From NCBI RefSeq assembly GCF_015704865.1, contig NZ_JADQTO010000019.1, positions 1 to 64,000 on the forward strand: 64,000 nt of DNA, in the 5' to 3' direction. Under the pieces are notes generated by a model. It searched no databases and was not told the origin of the DNA. It saw only the letters and a program-made list of their open reading frames with translations. Shown here piece after piece: positions 25,325-34,332 of this stretch (the first letter of the stretch is position 1; every line of letters starts with the position of its first letter). The stretch is from Actinoplanes aureus (GTDB lineage: Bacteria; Actinomycetota; Actinomycetes; Mycobacteriales; Micromonosporaceae). Both the position numbers and the translations under genes were made by a program.

Positions 25325-27472
25325 TCAGCGGGGGAAGGCGCGCGCCAGCAGCGGGGTCATCGCCGCGGAGATCGCGGTGCTGAGGTGGCTGTTGTCCTTC
25401 CACACCAGCGCGTTGCCGATGATCGCCGGGCAGATCTCGTCGGTGCAGAACCACGGCTGGGTGTCGATCACGACGGCACCCCGCCGACGGGCGGCCTCGG
25501 CGATCAGCTCGCGGCGGGCCGGCTCGGCGATGGCCTCGCCCGGCGGGCGGCCACACCTGCGTACCTGCTTGGGGTTCGTGACCAGGCACTCCGGGGCGGA
25601 GCCGGACGGCCACGGGGTGTCCTCGATCAGGACGATCCGGGAGCCGGCCGCCTTCACCCGGTCGAACGTCTTCCCCCACGCGGCGGCCCAGACCTGGTCG
25701 CGGTTCGGACCGTCGTCCAGCGGGACGCTGTTCGCGTCGACCATGCCGCCGCTGTCGCCGCCGTTCGAGGACACCACCACGAACTTCGGCTTCGTCCGCT
25801 CGATCTCCCGGAGAACCGACTCACGCCATTGGAAACACTCCTGATAGGGGCGCTTCAGCGTGGCGCTGTAGATCAGGGCGGTCGCCGCCTGGCAGTTGCT
25901 CTTGGTGCGGCTGGCCAGCTTCAGGTCGCGTTGCACGGCGATCTCGTTGACGGCGGGGAACCAGTGCGCGGCGTGTGAGTCTCCGAGCAGGAACATCGAG
26001 TCGGTGGCGGCCGGGTTGCCGTACACGCACGGGTTCGGTGCTGCCGTCTCCGGGTAGCCGAGGTGGCAGTCGTCCCGGTAGATGATCGGCTTGTCCTTGC
26101 GGGCCCTGGTCGGGTTCGGACTGAGGTTGTTCGGCAGCCTCCGCAGGGCGGCCGACTCCTGGAGCAGCTCGCGTATCCGGGCCCGCGGGTCGGACGCCTC
26201 CGCGATCGCCCGCGCCGTGTCGGCCGCCGGTCCACCGGTGGCCAGCGGCGGCGTGTGCTCACCGGCTACCATCGCGAAGCCGGCGGTCGCACCGGACAGG
26301 GCGAGACCGAGGCCGAGACCCCGCCACGAGCGCGACTTGATCCAGCCCAGCGTGCGGACCGGATTCTCCACGACGTGGTACGAGACCACGGCCAGCACCA
26401 GCGACCCCGCGGCGAGCGCCAGGTTCACCTCGATCGACGGCTCCACGTCGAGCGCCGCCGGACCGATCATCAGCACCGGCCAGTGCCACAGATAGAAGCT
26501 GTACGAGTACCGCCCGATCAGCTGGAACGGCTTGGTGCGTAGCAGCACCGAGGCGCCGCCACGCGGTGCCGCACCACCCGCCGCGATGATCGCCGCGGCG
26601 CCGAGCACCGGCAGCGCGGCCGCCGTACCCGGGAACGGGGTCTGCTCGTCGTAGATCACCGCCGAGGCCACCACCGCGGCCAGGCCGCCCCAGGTAAGCG
26701 CGGTGGCGAGCATCGCGGGCAGACCCGCGAGCCGGGACGCGCCGATGGCCACGAGCGCGCCGACGGCCAGTTCCCAGGCTCGGGTGTGTGCGCCGAAATA
26801 CGCCCACGGAGCGGAGGTCTCGGTCTGGGTGACGCTAACGGCGAGCGAGGCCGCGGTGATCACGAACAGGGCGGCGGCCAGGGGAGCCTTCCCGCCTTTC
26901 TTGCGCTTGGTCCAGGTGAGTGTGAAGACCAGCATCAGCAGCGGCCAGACCAGGTAGAACTGCTCCTCCACGGCGAGCGACCAGAAATGCTGGAGCGGCG
27001 ACGGGGCGGCGTCGGCGTTGAGGTAGTCCACGCCCTCGCTCGCGAGCCGCCAGTTGATCCCGTAGAAGGTGGCGTACAGCGCGTCCAGGCTGATCGAGTT
27101 GAACCGGGTCGACGGCAGCCAGAACCAGGCGCCGGCCACCGTGGCGACCAGTACGAGAGCGGAGGCCGGCAGCAGGCGGATCGCCCGGCGGGCGTAGAAG
27201 CCGGCCAGCGAGACGGTCCCGGTCCGGGCCACCTCGTTCAGCAGCAGCGTCGTGATGAGGAAGCCGGAGATGACGAAGAAGACGTCCACTCCGACGTACC
27301 CCCCGGCGAGCCCGGTGAGACCGGCGTGCGAGAGGACGACGAGCATCACCGCGATCGCGCGCATGCCCTCGATGTCGGGACGGAAACCGAGATGCGATCT
27401 GGGCGTTGCGGCCTGGATGGCCGGGGTACGGGGTTGCGGCTTCTCCACAACGGTGTCGTAGGTAACCGACAT
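25325..27472 (-). CDS. Acyltransferase-3 membrane protein with SGNH domain (OafA/YrhL type)
   Basis: This 715-residue protein has an acyltransferase-3 domain of about ten membrane helices (35-390), starting with FRPDIEGMRAIAVMLVVLSH and the conserved GVDVFFVISGFLITTLL. An extracytoplasmic SGNH-hydrolase-like domain occupies the last 280 residues (MFLLGDSHAAHWFP with the GDSH nucleophile motif; SHLSTAIS near the end supplies the catalytic histidine). Such proteins O-acylate surface polysaccharides, peptidoglycan or exported metabolites. It converges on the P450 fusion gene with only 13 bases between. Its substrate cannot be deduced. Confidence 0.92.
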   Translation of the reverse strand: MSVTYDTVVEKPQPRTPAIQAATPRSHLGFRPDIEGMRAIAVMLVVLSHAGLTGLAGGYVGVDVFFVISGFLITTLLLNEVARTGTVSLAGFYARRAIRLLPASALVLVATVAGAWFWLPSTRFNSISLDALYATFYGINWRLASEGVDYLNADAAPSPLQHFWSLAVEEQFYLVWPLLMLVFTLTWTKRKKGGKAPLAAALFVITAASLAVSVTQTETSAPWAYFGAHTRAWELAVGALVAIGASRLAGLPAMLATALTWGGLAAVVASAVIYDEQTPFPGTAAALPVLGAAAIIAAGGAAPRGGASVLLRTKPFQLIGRYSYSFYLWHWPVLMIGPAALDVEPSIEVNLALAAGSLVLAVVSYHVVENPVRTLGWIKSRSWRGLGLGLALSGATAGFAMVAGEHTPPLATGGPAADTARAIAEASDPRARIRELLQESAALRRLPNNLSPNPTRARKDKPIIYRDDCHLGYPETAAPNPCVYGNPAATDSMFLLGDSHAAHWFPAVNEIAVQRDLKLASRTKSNCQAATALIYSATLKRPYQECFQWRESVLREIERTKPKFVVVSSNGGDSGGMVDANSVPLDDGPNRDQVWAAAWGKTFDRVKAAGSRIVLIEDTPWPSGSAPECLVTNPKQVRRCGRPPGEAIAEPARRELIAEAARRRGAVVIDTQPWFCTDEICPAIIGNALVWKDNSHLSTAISAAMTPLLARAFPR

Positions 27473-27565
27473 GTCCTGCCTTCGGGGGTGCTGGCGCCGA
27501 GCTTTCCGATCCGGGGACTAACGATCGGTACACAGCACTAGCACAGGCGAATCATCAGAGATTCG

Positions 27566-29527
27566 TCATTCGTCGCCCTCGGAAGCCTCCGGAGTCGGCG
27601 GCGTGGTGGTGCTTTCCGGCTCCCGGGTCGGTGCGGTGGTAGTCGGTTCTTCGGCAGGTGCGGTAGTGGTCGGTTCCGCTGGTTTGGTCGTCGGGTCAGT
27701 GGTCCGCGTACGGTCCGATGTGGGTTCGGCCTCGTCGTCGTCCTCGGAGTTGTTGCTGGTCACGGCGTTGTTCTTGGTCTTCTTCGGCTTGTTTGCGGGA
27801 GTCGGCGCTTGCTTCGGCGCCTCGGAAGCGGGAATCGAGGTGACCGGTGCCGGTGCTTCGGAGCGATCAAAGGGATTGATTAAAGTCAATGACGTTCCGA
27901 GGCCGACGAGAGTGAGAAGAAGCGCGCCAAAGGCGGCGACCCGCCGCCGGCCGGGTGAATTGTTGCGGGAAACCGTAACGGGACTGTCAACCCATACCTG
28001 CGTATCAGCTACTCGCTGTGACCCGGCGGGTGCGAGGGGTGCGGTGACATCAGGCTCGGTCGTCGGGTGGGCGGGCTCGTGCGCCGCGGCCGCGGCGGTC
28101 CCTATCGCGAAGCGTGGTTCGTTGCCGGCTGCGGGCCGCGTACCCGTCCCGGCGTTGGGGGCCTTCCCCTTTTCGCCGGTCCCTGCGCCGGTGGTCGGGC
28201 TGGGTGTGGCGTGCGTCGCGGCTTCGGCGGCGGGCTCAACGCCCGCGCCTAGACCTGCGCCCACGCCCGCGCTTGTGCCCACGCCCGCGCCTGGGCTTGC
28301 GCCTGCACCCGCGCCTGCGTCTGGGCCTGCGCCCGCGCCGACGCCGGTGGCCGCGCCGTATCCTGCGGCGTCGCCAGTGGCATCACCCGTCCCCAAAGCA
28401 GCGCCATGTCTCGCAGATGTGCCGTTTCCAGCGGCCGGGTCGCTGCTGGCGGCGCCACCGGCCATCGCTCCGGCTGCCGCCGCGATGGGCGCGGCGTCCG
28501 CGGCTGTGGGGAGGCCCTCCGCTCCCGGGGGCGAGCCCGGGCTTGCGGCGAAGGTGCTCCCGGTAGCGCCGATAGCGCCGGCCGCGATGGCCCCGCCCTC
28601 GGCCGCTGTGATGGGCGCGCCTGCGGCCGGGCTGATGCGCGAGCCGTCGGCCGCTGCGATGGGCACGCCTGCGGCCGGCGCGTTAGTCGCGCCCGTGGCC
28701 GGGCTGACGTGCAGGCTTGCGGAAGCGGCTTCGGCCGCCTCGGCCATCGCGAGAGCCGACGGGAAGCGCTCAGCCGGATCCTTCGCCATCGCGGTGGCCA
28801 CGAGGTCACGAACCGGCCCGGGGACACTCGCCGGCAATGGCGGCGGCTCCTGGTCGAGATGTTGCAGGGCGACCGCCACCGGGTTGTCGCCGAGGAACGG
28901 AGGCCGCCCGGCCAGGCAGTGGTAGGCGACCGCGCCCAGCGCATAGAGATCCGCAGCCGGCCCGGTGGCCTTCTTCGACACCTGCTCAGGCGCGATGTAC
29001 AGCGCGGTACCGACCACCTCCCTCGCGCCGGTGAGCGTGACCGACTGGGTCGAACGGGCGACCCCGAAGTCCACGAGAACCACGTTGCCGTCCGGCTCGA
29101 TGATCAGGTTGCCGGGCTTGACGTCACGGTGCACGATCCCGGCGGCATGTGCCGCAGCCAGCGCGCGGGCGCCCCGCGCGACGATCGACAGCGTCTCGGC
29201 CGCGGTCAGCGGACCGTGCTCGGCGATCCACTGGTTCAACGGCACACCGTCGACCCGAGCCATCACCAGATAGGCACCCTCGCCCGTCTCGCCGAAGTCG
29301 TAGACCGGCGCCACCCCGCCATGCCGGAGCGAGGCCATGGCACGCGCCTCGTGATGGAAACGGGTCCGGAACCCCGCATCGCCCGCATAGCCGGCGAGCA
29401 GAGTCTTCACCGCGACGGGCCGTCCGAGCACGGTGTCGGTAGCCCGCCACACCTCGCCCATGCCGCCCGCAGCGATCCGATCGTCCAACCGATACCGGTC
29501 ACCGAGCAAGTCTCCGGAATAGGGCAT
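27566..29527 (-). CDS. PknB-type Ser/Thr protein kinase with long low-complexity linker
   Basis: This 653-residue protein has a Hanks kinase domain at about 9-265 with all key motifs (AAGGMGEVWRA, AVKTLL, IVHRDVKPGNLII, VDFGVA). A region of about 230 residues is almost only Ala, Gly, Pro, Ser and Thr. One membrane helix follows at about 525-546, and an extracytoplasmic tail is rich in Thr, Pro, Glu and Asn with no globular domain. The linker has short A/G-rich repeats (such as GAGAGASPGAG) that look expanded by slippage and opens a long false frame on the opposite strand. ATG at 29527 follows GGGGGAG. The ligand and targets are unknown. Confidence 0.9.
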   Translation of the reverse strand: MPYSGDLLGDRYRLDDRIAAGGMGEVWRATDTVLGRPVAVKTLLAGYAGDAGFRTRFHHEARAMASLRHGGVAPVYDFGETGEGAYLVMARVDGVPLNQWIAEHGPLTAAETLSIVARGARALAAAHAAGIVHRDVKPGNLIIEPDGNVVLVDFGVARSTQSVTLTGAREVVGTALYIAPEQVSKKATGPAADLYALGAVAYHCLAGRPPFLGDNPVAVALQHLDQEPPPLPASVPGPVRDLVATAMAKDPAERFPSALAMAEAAEAASASLHVSPATGATNAPAAGVPIAAADGSRISPAAGAPITAAEGGAIAAGAIGATGSTFAASPGSPPGAEGLPTAADAAPIAAAAGAMAGGAASSDPAAGNGTSARHGAALGTGDATGDAAGYGAATGVGAGAGPDAGAGAGASPGAGVGTSAGVGAGLGAGVEPAAEAATHATPSPTTGAGTGEKGKAPNAGTGTRPAAGNEPRFAIGTAAAAAHEPAHPTTEPDVTAPLAPAGSQRVADTQVWVDSPVTVSRNNSPGRRRVAAFGALLLTLVGLGTSLTLINPFDRSEAPAPVTSIPASEAPKQAPTPANKPKKTKNNAVTSNNSEDDDEAEPTSDRTRTTDPTTKPAEPTTTAPAEEPTTTAPTREPESTTTPPTPEASEGDE

Positions 29528-29724
29528 GGATCTCCCCCTACCCAGTTACATCCGTCGCTATCCCCTCCTTCCCAGGGCGCCCGCTCCGCTGCTGCGCTGC
29601 CGGAACGCGGTCGCGTCGCTTGCCGTGAGGCGCGCGCGAGCGTGTTCGCGCTACCGAGACCCCCGCCCCTGTCGGGAGGCGAACCCGGAACGCCGAACCC
29701 TGCCGGCGCTCCGGGTAATCCCGG

Positions 29725-30105
29725 TCAGGCGCCGGTATAGAGAACCGCGTCGATCTCGATGTCGAAGCCGACGAGCGGCACCGGCAGGGTGGTGCGCACC
29801 GGGCGGTGGTCGCCCTTGATGTACTGCTGGTAGATCTCGTTCATCTCCGCGAAGTCGTCGAAGTCGCGCAGGTAGACGCCGACCCGGACGGCCTGGTCCA
29901 GGCTGGAGCCGGCCGCCTCGGCGACCGCTGCCAGGTTGCGGAACGCGGCGTGCGCCTGTTCCGCGAAACTGCCGGTCACCCAGGTGCCGTCGGGCAGCGC
30001 CGGGACCGCGCCGGCCAGGTAGATCGTGTCGCCGGCGACCACGGCATGCGAGTAGGGGCCGCCGGCCGGCGCCGCCTTGTCGGTCATCACAGCGCGCTTG
30101 GGCAT
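29725..30105 (-). CDS. RidA/YjgF-family imine deaminase
   Basis: This 126-residue single-domain protein hydrolyses reactive enamine and imine intermediates released by PLP enzymes. The family core is visible: GPYSHAV near residue 16, IYLAGAVP, and VYLRDFDDFAEMN. The conserved arginine near residue 105 (RPVRTTLPV) is present. It overlaps the upstream amidohydrolase gene by one base (TGATG), so it belongs to that operon. With a D-serine/D-threonine-type PLP enzyme encoded 5 kb away, detoxification of its imine product is a reasonable guess. Confidence 0.92.
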   Translation of the reverse strand: MPKRAVMTDKAAPAGGPYSHAVVAGDTIYLAGAVPALPDGTWVTGSFAEQAHAAFRNLAAVAEAAGSSLDQAVRVGVYLRDFDDFAEMNEIYQQYIKGDHRPVRTTLPVPLVGFDIEIDAVLYTGA

Positions 30106-31319
30106 CAGGAACTCCTCGGGTTTGTTCTCGGGAACTGTTCGGCCAGCCCGTCCACGTCCACGAGTGGCGTGGTGAGCAGGTCACGGATATGGCGTTCGCG
30201 GCGGGAGAGCGCCGTGTGCTGCGCCTGGGTCAAGGGGATCCAGGGAGCCGGGGGAGCGGGCAGGCGCGGTGTCAGGAGGCGACCGTCCACAAACGTCGCC
30301 ACGTTGACGAGTCGTATCGGGGAGGTACGGACCTGACGGTGCGCGTCGGTCACCGGGAACTCCTCGTCGCGTACCTCGAATATCGCTAGGTCGGCCGGGG
30401 CGCCCACGGTGAGCGTCCCGCCAGGCAGGCCCAGTGCCCGGGCCGGGTTGGTGGTGACCGCGGTGATGACGTCCGGCAGCGGCACGCCGACCGCCAGGAG
30501 TTTCGCCATCGTCGTCGGCAGGTCGAAGACCGGCCCGTGCACGGATCGGGCGTGCAGATCGGTGGAGATGGTGTACGGCCGCAGGCCCGCCTCGAGCTGC
30601 GCCTCCACCACGTCGAAGGCGAAGCCGCCGGAGCCGTGTCCCAGGTCGAGAAGGACGCCGCGCTCGGCCGCCGCACGCACCGCCGGGCCGAGCGGTGCGG
30701 CTATCCCGCTCGAGCAGTGCGTCACGATGTCACCGGGCCGCAGCAGGTCGAGCACCTCATCGAGCGACGGAGGTGCCGCACCGATGTGGACCATGACCGG
30801 CACGCCGCAGGCTGCCGCGGCGGTCAGACCGCGCCGCAACGGTTCGACGCCGTTGGTGCCGACGGTGTCGGCGTCGATCCGGACCTTGATGCCGCGGATC
30901 AGGTCACGGTTGGCCTGGATCGTGTCGATGGCCAGGGCGGCGTCGCAGTTCGCCAGGTCGCGGCACTCGCCGGTGCGCCCGGCCAGCCCGACGGCGGAGA
31001 TGTTGAGCAGGGCCGGGACCCGTACGGCGGCCTCGGCGGCGACGCGGCGCAGTCCGGCCAGCGTGTACGCCCCGGCGGAGCCCGCGTCCACCCAGGTGGT
31101 GACACCCGAGCACCAGGCGATCGGGTCGGGATCGATGGCCCAATAGCCGGGGCCGACGTGGGTGTGGATGTCGATGAGCCCGGGGGTGAGGAGCCGCCCG
31201 GAGACGTCGACCACCTGGTGGGCATCGCGAGGCAGGTCCGCTCCCACGGCGACGATCAGACCGTCGCGGACCGCCACATCGCCCTGCTCGGCGCCGGTCA
31301 GCAGCAGGTCGTACCTCAT
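30105..31319 (-). CDS. Amidohydrolase/deacetylase-family metallohydrolase
   Basis: This 404-residue TIM-barrel amidohydrolase resembles the EF_0837/enamidase-like group, with likely activity on N-acyl or cyclic amides. Metal-ligand motifs are visible: LIDIHTHVGPG near residue 53 (HxH), a lysine in GIKVRIDADTVG near 150 that could be carbamylated, PVMVHIGA near 180, VTHCSSG near 205, and STDLHARSVHG near 255 with the final aspartate. It is the middle gene of a minus-strand operon, coupled by ATGA to the upstream regulator and by one base to RidA. The substrate is unknown; neighbours suggest N-acetylated or D-amino-acid compounds. Confidence 0.85.
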   Translation of the reverse strand: MRYDLLLTGAEQGDVAVRDGLIVAVGADLPRDAHQVVDVSGRLLTPGLIDIHTHVGPGYWAIDPDPIAWCSGVTTWVDAGSAGAYTLAGLRRVAAEAAVRVPALLNISAVGLAGRTGECRDLANCDAALAIDTIQANRDLIRGIKVRIDADTVGTNGVEPLRRGLTAAAACGVPVMVHIGAAPPSLDEVLDLLRPGDIVTHCSSGIAAPLGPAVRAAAERGVLLDLGHGSGGFAFDVVEAQLEAGLRPYTISTDLHARSVHGPVFDLPTTMAKLLAVGVPLPDVITAVTTNPARALGLPGGTLTVGAPADLAIFEVRDEEFPVTDAHRQVRTSPIRLVNVATFVDGRLLTPRLPAPPAPWIPLTQAQHTALSRRERHIRDLLTTPLVDVDGLAEQFPRTNPRSS

Positions 31320-32629
31320 CCGGCCGCACCTCCGGCGGCCAGCGCGGAGCCGATCGCGAGCCGGTGCAGGCGTGTCGGGCGACCCTTGTGGTACGGCTGT
31401 GTGCTGCCCTCCGGGACCGCCAGCCCGGCCTCGGCGAGCTTGCGGATCAGGCGTCGTCCGCTGGGGTCGGTGATGCCGAGCGCGGCCGCCAGCTCGCCCG
31501 GGGAGATCGGGCGCCCGGCCAGGGACCGCTCCAGTGCCGCCAGCCGGGACAGCGTGGCGGGGCTGAGCCCGGCCCGGCCGGCCAGCGACTCCAGACCGCC
31601 GTGCTGCCGGTAGGTGTAGGCCAGTGCGGGGCCCGCCGCACCCATCGGCCCGATCATCACCCCGTCGTCGGTGATCAGGTAGGCCGCCGGGGCACCGTCC
31701 TGCTCGGCCCGGTCGGCCGCCTGCTCGGCGAGGGCCACACTGCGCCGTGCGGACGGGCCGATGCCGAAGCCGGCCACCGCAGGGGTGTCCGGGCCGTCCG
31801 CCTCCGCGCCGGCCGATGCCGGCGCGGCGCCGTGCCAGGGCATCGGGGTGGTGATCCAGTGCTGGGTCATCGTCTCGAAGACCGCGGCGGGGGCGAACGC
31901 GACCACGCCGCGGTCCCCGTGCTCCTCGACCCACGCGTCCGCCAGCTCGGGTAGCTCCAGCAGCGCCCGGCGCAGTGCGGAACGCGTACTCGATGCGGGG
32001 GTGCGGAAGACGGCGGCCGCGAATCGCTGCTCGTCGGCGCGCCGGCGCCGCACCCGCAGGACCAGCTCGTGCAGGTCGGCGCGGATGGTGCCGGGCGTGG
32101 CCAGGGCGTGCAGCACGGCCGCCTGCCCGTCCAGGGCGGCGGCCACGCCGGTCCGGACGCTTATCGCGTAGCGCGCACCGGTCCGGCCCAGATGTGCCCG
32201 GTGGAACTCGACCACCTCGGCGATCGACTGGTCGGGGGCGAAGGGCAGCGTGGCGATGGCCGAGCGGTCCAGCCCGAGCGCGATGGCCACCTCGGACACG
32301 GTCTCGTCGGTGAACGTGTCGATGCTGACCGGAGTGGCCGGCCAGCCGTTGCCGCGGGCGCGGGCCCAGGCCAGTGCCAGATCGAGTGCCGCGGACCGGG
32401 TGACGGCGGTGGGGAGCCCGGCGGGGATCAGGTCGCGGGCGCGGGCGAATGGAACCAGGCCGAGCAGCAGCCCGTCGAGCTCGCCGGCGGCCAGCAGGTC
32501 CCGCACGTCGTCCCGGATGTGCTCCTCCCGCTCGTAAGCTGCCCAGGCGAACGAGACACCGGTGAGAGTGCGCGCCGCCTCGGCGAAACGCTCCCGATGC
32601 CCGGCTTGGACGACCAGTCCGATCCGCAT
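31316..32629 (-). CDS. Transcriptional regulator with C-terminal helix-turn-helix
   Basis: This 437-residue protein is probably a regulator. Its last 90 residues hold a helix-turn-helix or winged-helix region (LSPATLSRLAALERSL, ELAAALGITDPSGRRLIRKL, YHKGRPTRL). The first 200 residues look like a two-lobed sensing domain (MRIGLVVQAGHRERFAEAAR, then VSIDTFTDETVSEVAIALGL) that I cannot name with certainty. ATG at 32629 was chosen over a start 21 codons upstream, which lies inside repeat elements of the divergent promoter region. It is first in the operon with the amidohydrolase and RidA and divergent from a hexosaminidase gene, so it likely controls both. Confidence 0.65.
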   Translation of the reverse strand: MRIGLVVQAGHRERFAEAARTLTGVSFAWAAYEREEHIRDDVRDLLAAGELDGLLLGLVPFARARDLIPAGLPTAVTRSAALDLALAWARARGNGWPATPVSIDTFTDETVSEVAIALGLDRSAIATLPFAPDQSIAEVVEFHRAHLGRTGARYAISVRTGVAAALDGQAAVLHALATPGTIRADLHELVLRVRRRRADEQRFAAAVFRTPASSTRSALRRALLELPELADAWVEEHGDRGVVAFAPAAVFETMTQHWITTPMPWHGAAPASAGAEADGPDTPAVAGFGIGPSARRSVALAEQAADRAEQDGAPAAYLITDDGVMIGPMGAAGPALAYTYRQHGGLESLAGRAGLSPATLSRLAALERSLAGRPISPGELAAALGITDPSGRRLIRKLAEAGLAVPEGSTQPYHKGRPTRLHRLAIGSALAAGGAAG

Positions 32630-32640
32630 CCTAACCCCTG

Positions 32641-32660
32641 GTGGTTCGTATGTGGTTCGT
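32641..32660. promoter_or_regulatory. Direct-repeat operator candidate
   Basis: GTGGTTCGT occurs twice (32641-32649 and 32652-32660), 11 bases apart, in the 72 bases between the divergent regulator and hexosaminidase genes. One-turn spacing suits a regulator binding the same DNA face, probably the neighbouring gene product. TAGCGT at 32663-32668 could be the -10 box of the hexosaminidase gene. Confidence 0.45.
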
Positions 32661-32701
32661 TGTAGCGTCCTCCTAAGCGCTCGCCAGGTCAAGGAGGCGT
32701 C

Positions 32702-34330
32702 ATGAACGAGCTATTTACGAGCCTGCTCCCTCGTCCCTCCTCGATCGCGGCCGTCCCCGGTTCGTTCACGCTCCAGACGTCGACCCCGCTTCAGGCGGGA
32801 CCGGACCTGGTCGCGGTGGCCGCCTGGCTGCGGGCCGCGCTGGGGCCGGCCACCGGCTGCGCGCTGCCGCCCGGCGACGGCGGCATCCGGCTGCGGATCG
32901 ACGAGGAGCTGCCCGGCGAGGGCTACGAGCTGGACGTCGGGCCGACCGGCATCGCGATCGCCGGAGGTTCGCCGGCCGGCGTCTTCCACGGCGCCCAGAC
33001 GTTGCGGCAGCTGCTGCCCCCGGCCACTCTGCGGCGGTCGCGGATCGCCGACGGCCCGTGGCAGGTTCCCGGGTGCCGGATAGTGGACGCGCCACGGTTC
33101 GCCTGGCGGGGTGTGATGCTCGACGTCGCCCGGCACTTCATGCCGGTCGCGGACGTGCTGCGCTTCGTCGACCTCGCCGCGTTTCACAAGCTCAACGTGC
33201 TGCACCTGCATCTGACCGACGACCAGGGCTGGCGGATCGAGGTGCCCGGCCGGCCCCGGCTCACGTCCGTGGGAGCCTGGCGGCCGTCGACGATGCTCGG
33301 CTCCCGCTCCCACGACCGCTATGACGGGCGGCCGCACGGCGGGTTCTACACCGCGGACGATCTCCGGGAGATCGTCGGCTACGCGGCGGACCGGCACATC
33401 ACCGTGGTGCCGGAGGTGGACATGCCCGGCCACATGCAGGCCGCCGTCGCGGCCTATCCCGAGCTGGGCCACGGTTACGACGGCCCGGTGCGGACGGCGT
33501 GGGGCGTCTCGCCGCACGTCCTCAACGTCGGCTCGGCGTCGCTGGACTTTTGCCGGGAGGTTCTCGACCACCTTTGCGACATCTTCCCGAGCGAGCTGAT
33601 CGGCATCGGCGGCGACGAGTGCCCGACCACCGAGTGGCAGGAGAGCCCGGTGGCGTGGGAGCGGATCCGGGCCGAGAAACTCGCGGGTCCGCACCAGCTG
33701 CAACCCTGGTTCACCGCGCGGCTCGCCGAGCATCTGGCCGCCCGCGGCCGCCGGCTGTACGGCTGGGACGAGATCCTGGCGGGCGGGGCGCCACCCGGTG
33801 CCGTCATCGCCGCCTGGCGTGGCGTCGAGCCCACCGTGCACGCGGCGCGGGCCGGGCACCAGGTGGTCGCGTGTCCGGACACCGCCGTCTATCTGGACTA
33901 TCGGCAGTCCGACGACCCGGGCGAGCCGACCCCGGTGGGCACGCGGCTGACGCTCGCCGACGTCTATGCCTTCGACCCCGTCCCGGACGGGCTCGCCCCG
34001 GCTGAGGCGGATCGCGTCCTGGGCGCACAGGCCAACGTGTGGACCGAGCATCTCGAGTCCGCTCAGCGGGTGGACTACCAGGTCTTCCCCCGGCTGTGCG
34101 CGTTCGCCGAGGCGGTGTGGGGTCCGGCCGCGCGCGACTTCGCGGAGTTCGAGGCTCGGCTGCCGGCCCACCTGGCCCGGCTGGACGCACTCGGCGTCAA
34201 CTACCGGCCGATCACCGGGCCCCGTCCGTGGGACGCGCGGCCGGACGCGCCGGGAAATCCGCGTACGCTCGCCGACCGGCTGGCAGAGTTGCACGAGATG
34301 ACCGCAGACCTGCGCCGCCCGGTGTCATGA
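32702..34330 (+). CDS. Beta-N-acetylhexosaminidase, GH20
   Basis: This 542-residue enzyme removes terminal N-acetylglucosamine or N-acetylgalactosamine by substrate-assisted catalysis. A GH20b-like N-terminal domain (1-130) precedes the TIM barrel. Family segments are FAWRGVMLDVARHFMPV, HLHLTDDQGWRIE, VPEVDMPGHMQA and GIGGDECPT, which holds the catalytic Asp305-Glu306 pair. No signal peptide is visible, so it probably works in the cytoplasm on imported chitin or murein fragments. ATG at 32702 has AAGGAGG 5-6 bases upstream. It is divergent from the regulator operon and abuts the convergent phosphotransferase gene. Confidence 0.95.
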   Translation: MNELFTSLLPRPSSIAAVPGSFTLQTSTPLQAGPDLVAVAAWLRAALGPATGCALPPGDGGIRLRIDEELPGEGYELDVGPTGIAIAGGSPAGVFHGAQTLRQLLPPATLRRSRIADGPWQVPGCRIVDAPRFAWRGVMLDVARHFMPVADVLRFVDLAAFHKLNVLHLHLTDDQGWRIEVPGRPRLTSVGAWRPSTMLGSRSHDRYDGRPHGGFYTADDLREIVGYAADRHITVVPEVDMPGHMQAAVAAYPELGHGYDGPVRTAWGVSPHVLNVGSASLDFCREVLDHLCDIFPSELIGIGGDECPTTEWQESPVAWERIRAEKLAGPHQLQPWFTARLAEHLAARGRRLYGWDEILAGGAPPGAVIAAWRGVEPTVHAARAGHQVVACPDTAVYLDYRQSDDPGEPTPVGTRLTLADVYAFDPVPDGLAPAEADRVLGAQANVWTEHLESAQRVDYQVFPRLCAFAEAVWGPAARDFAEFEARLPAHLARLDALGVNYRPITGPRPWDARPDAPGNPRTLADRLAELHEMTADLRRPVS

Positions 34331-34332
34331 GA

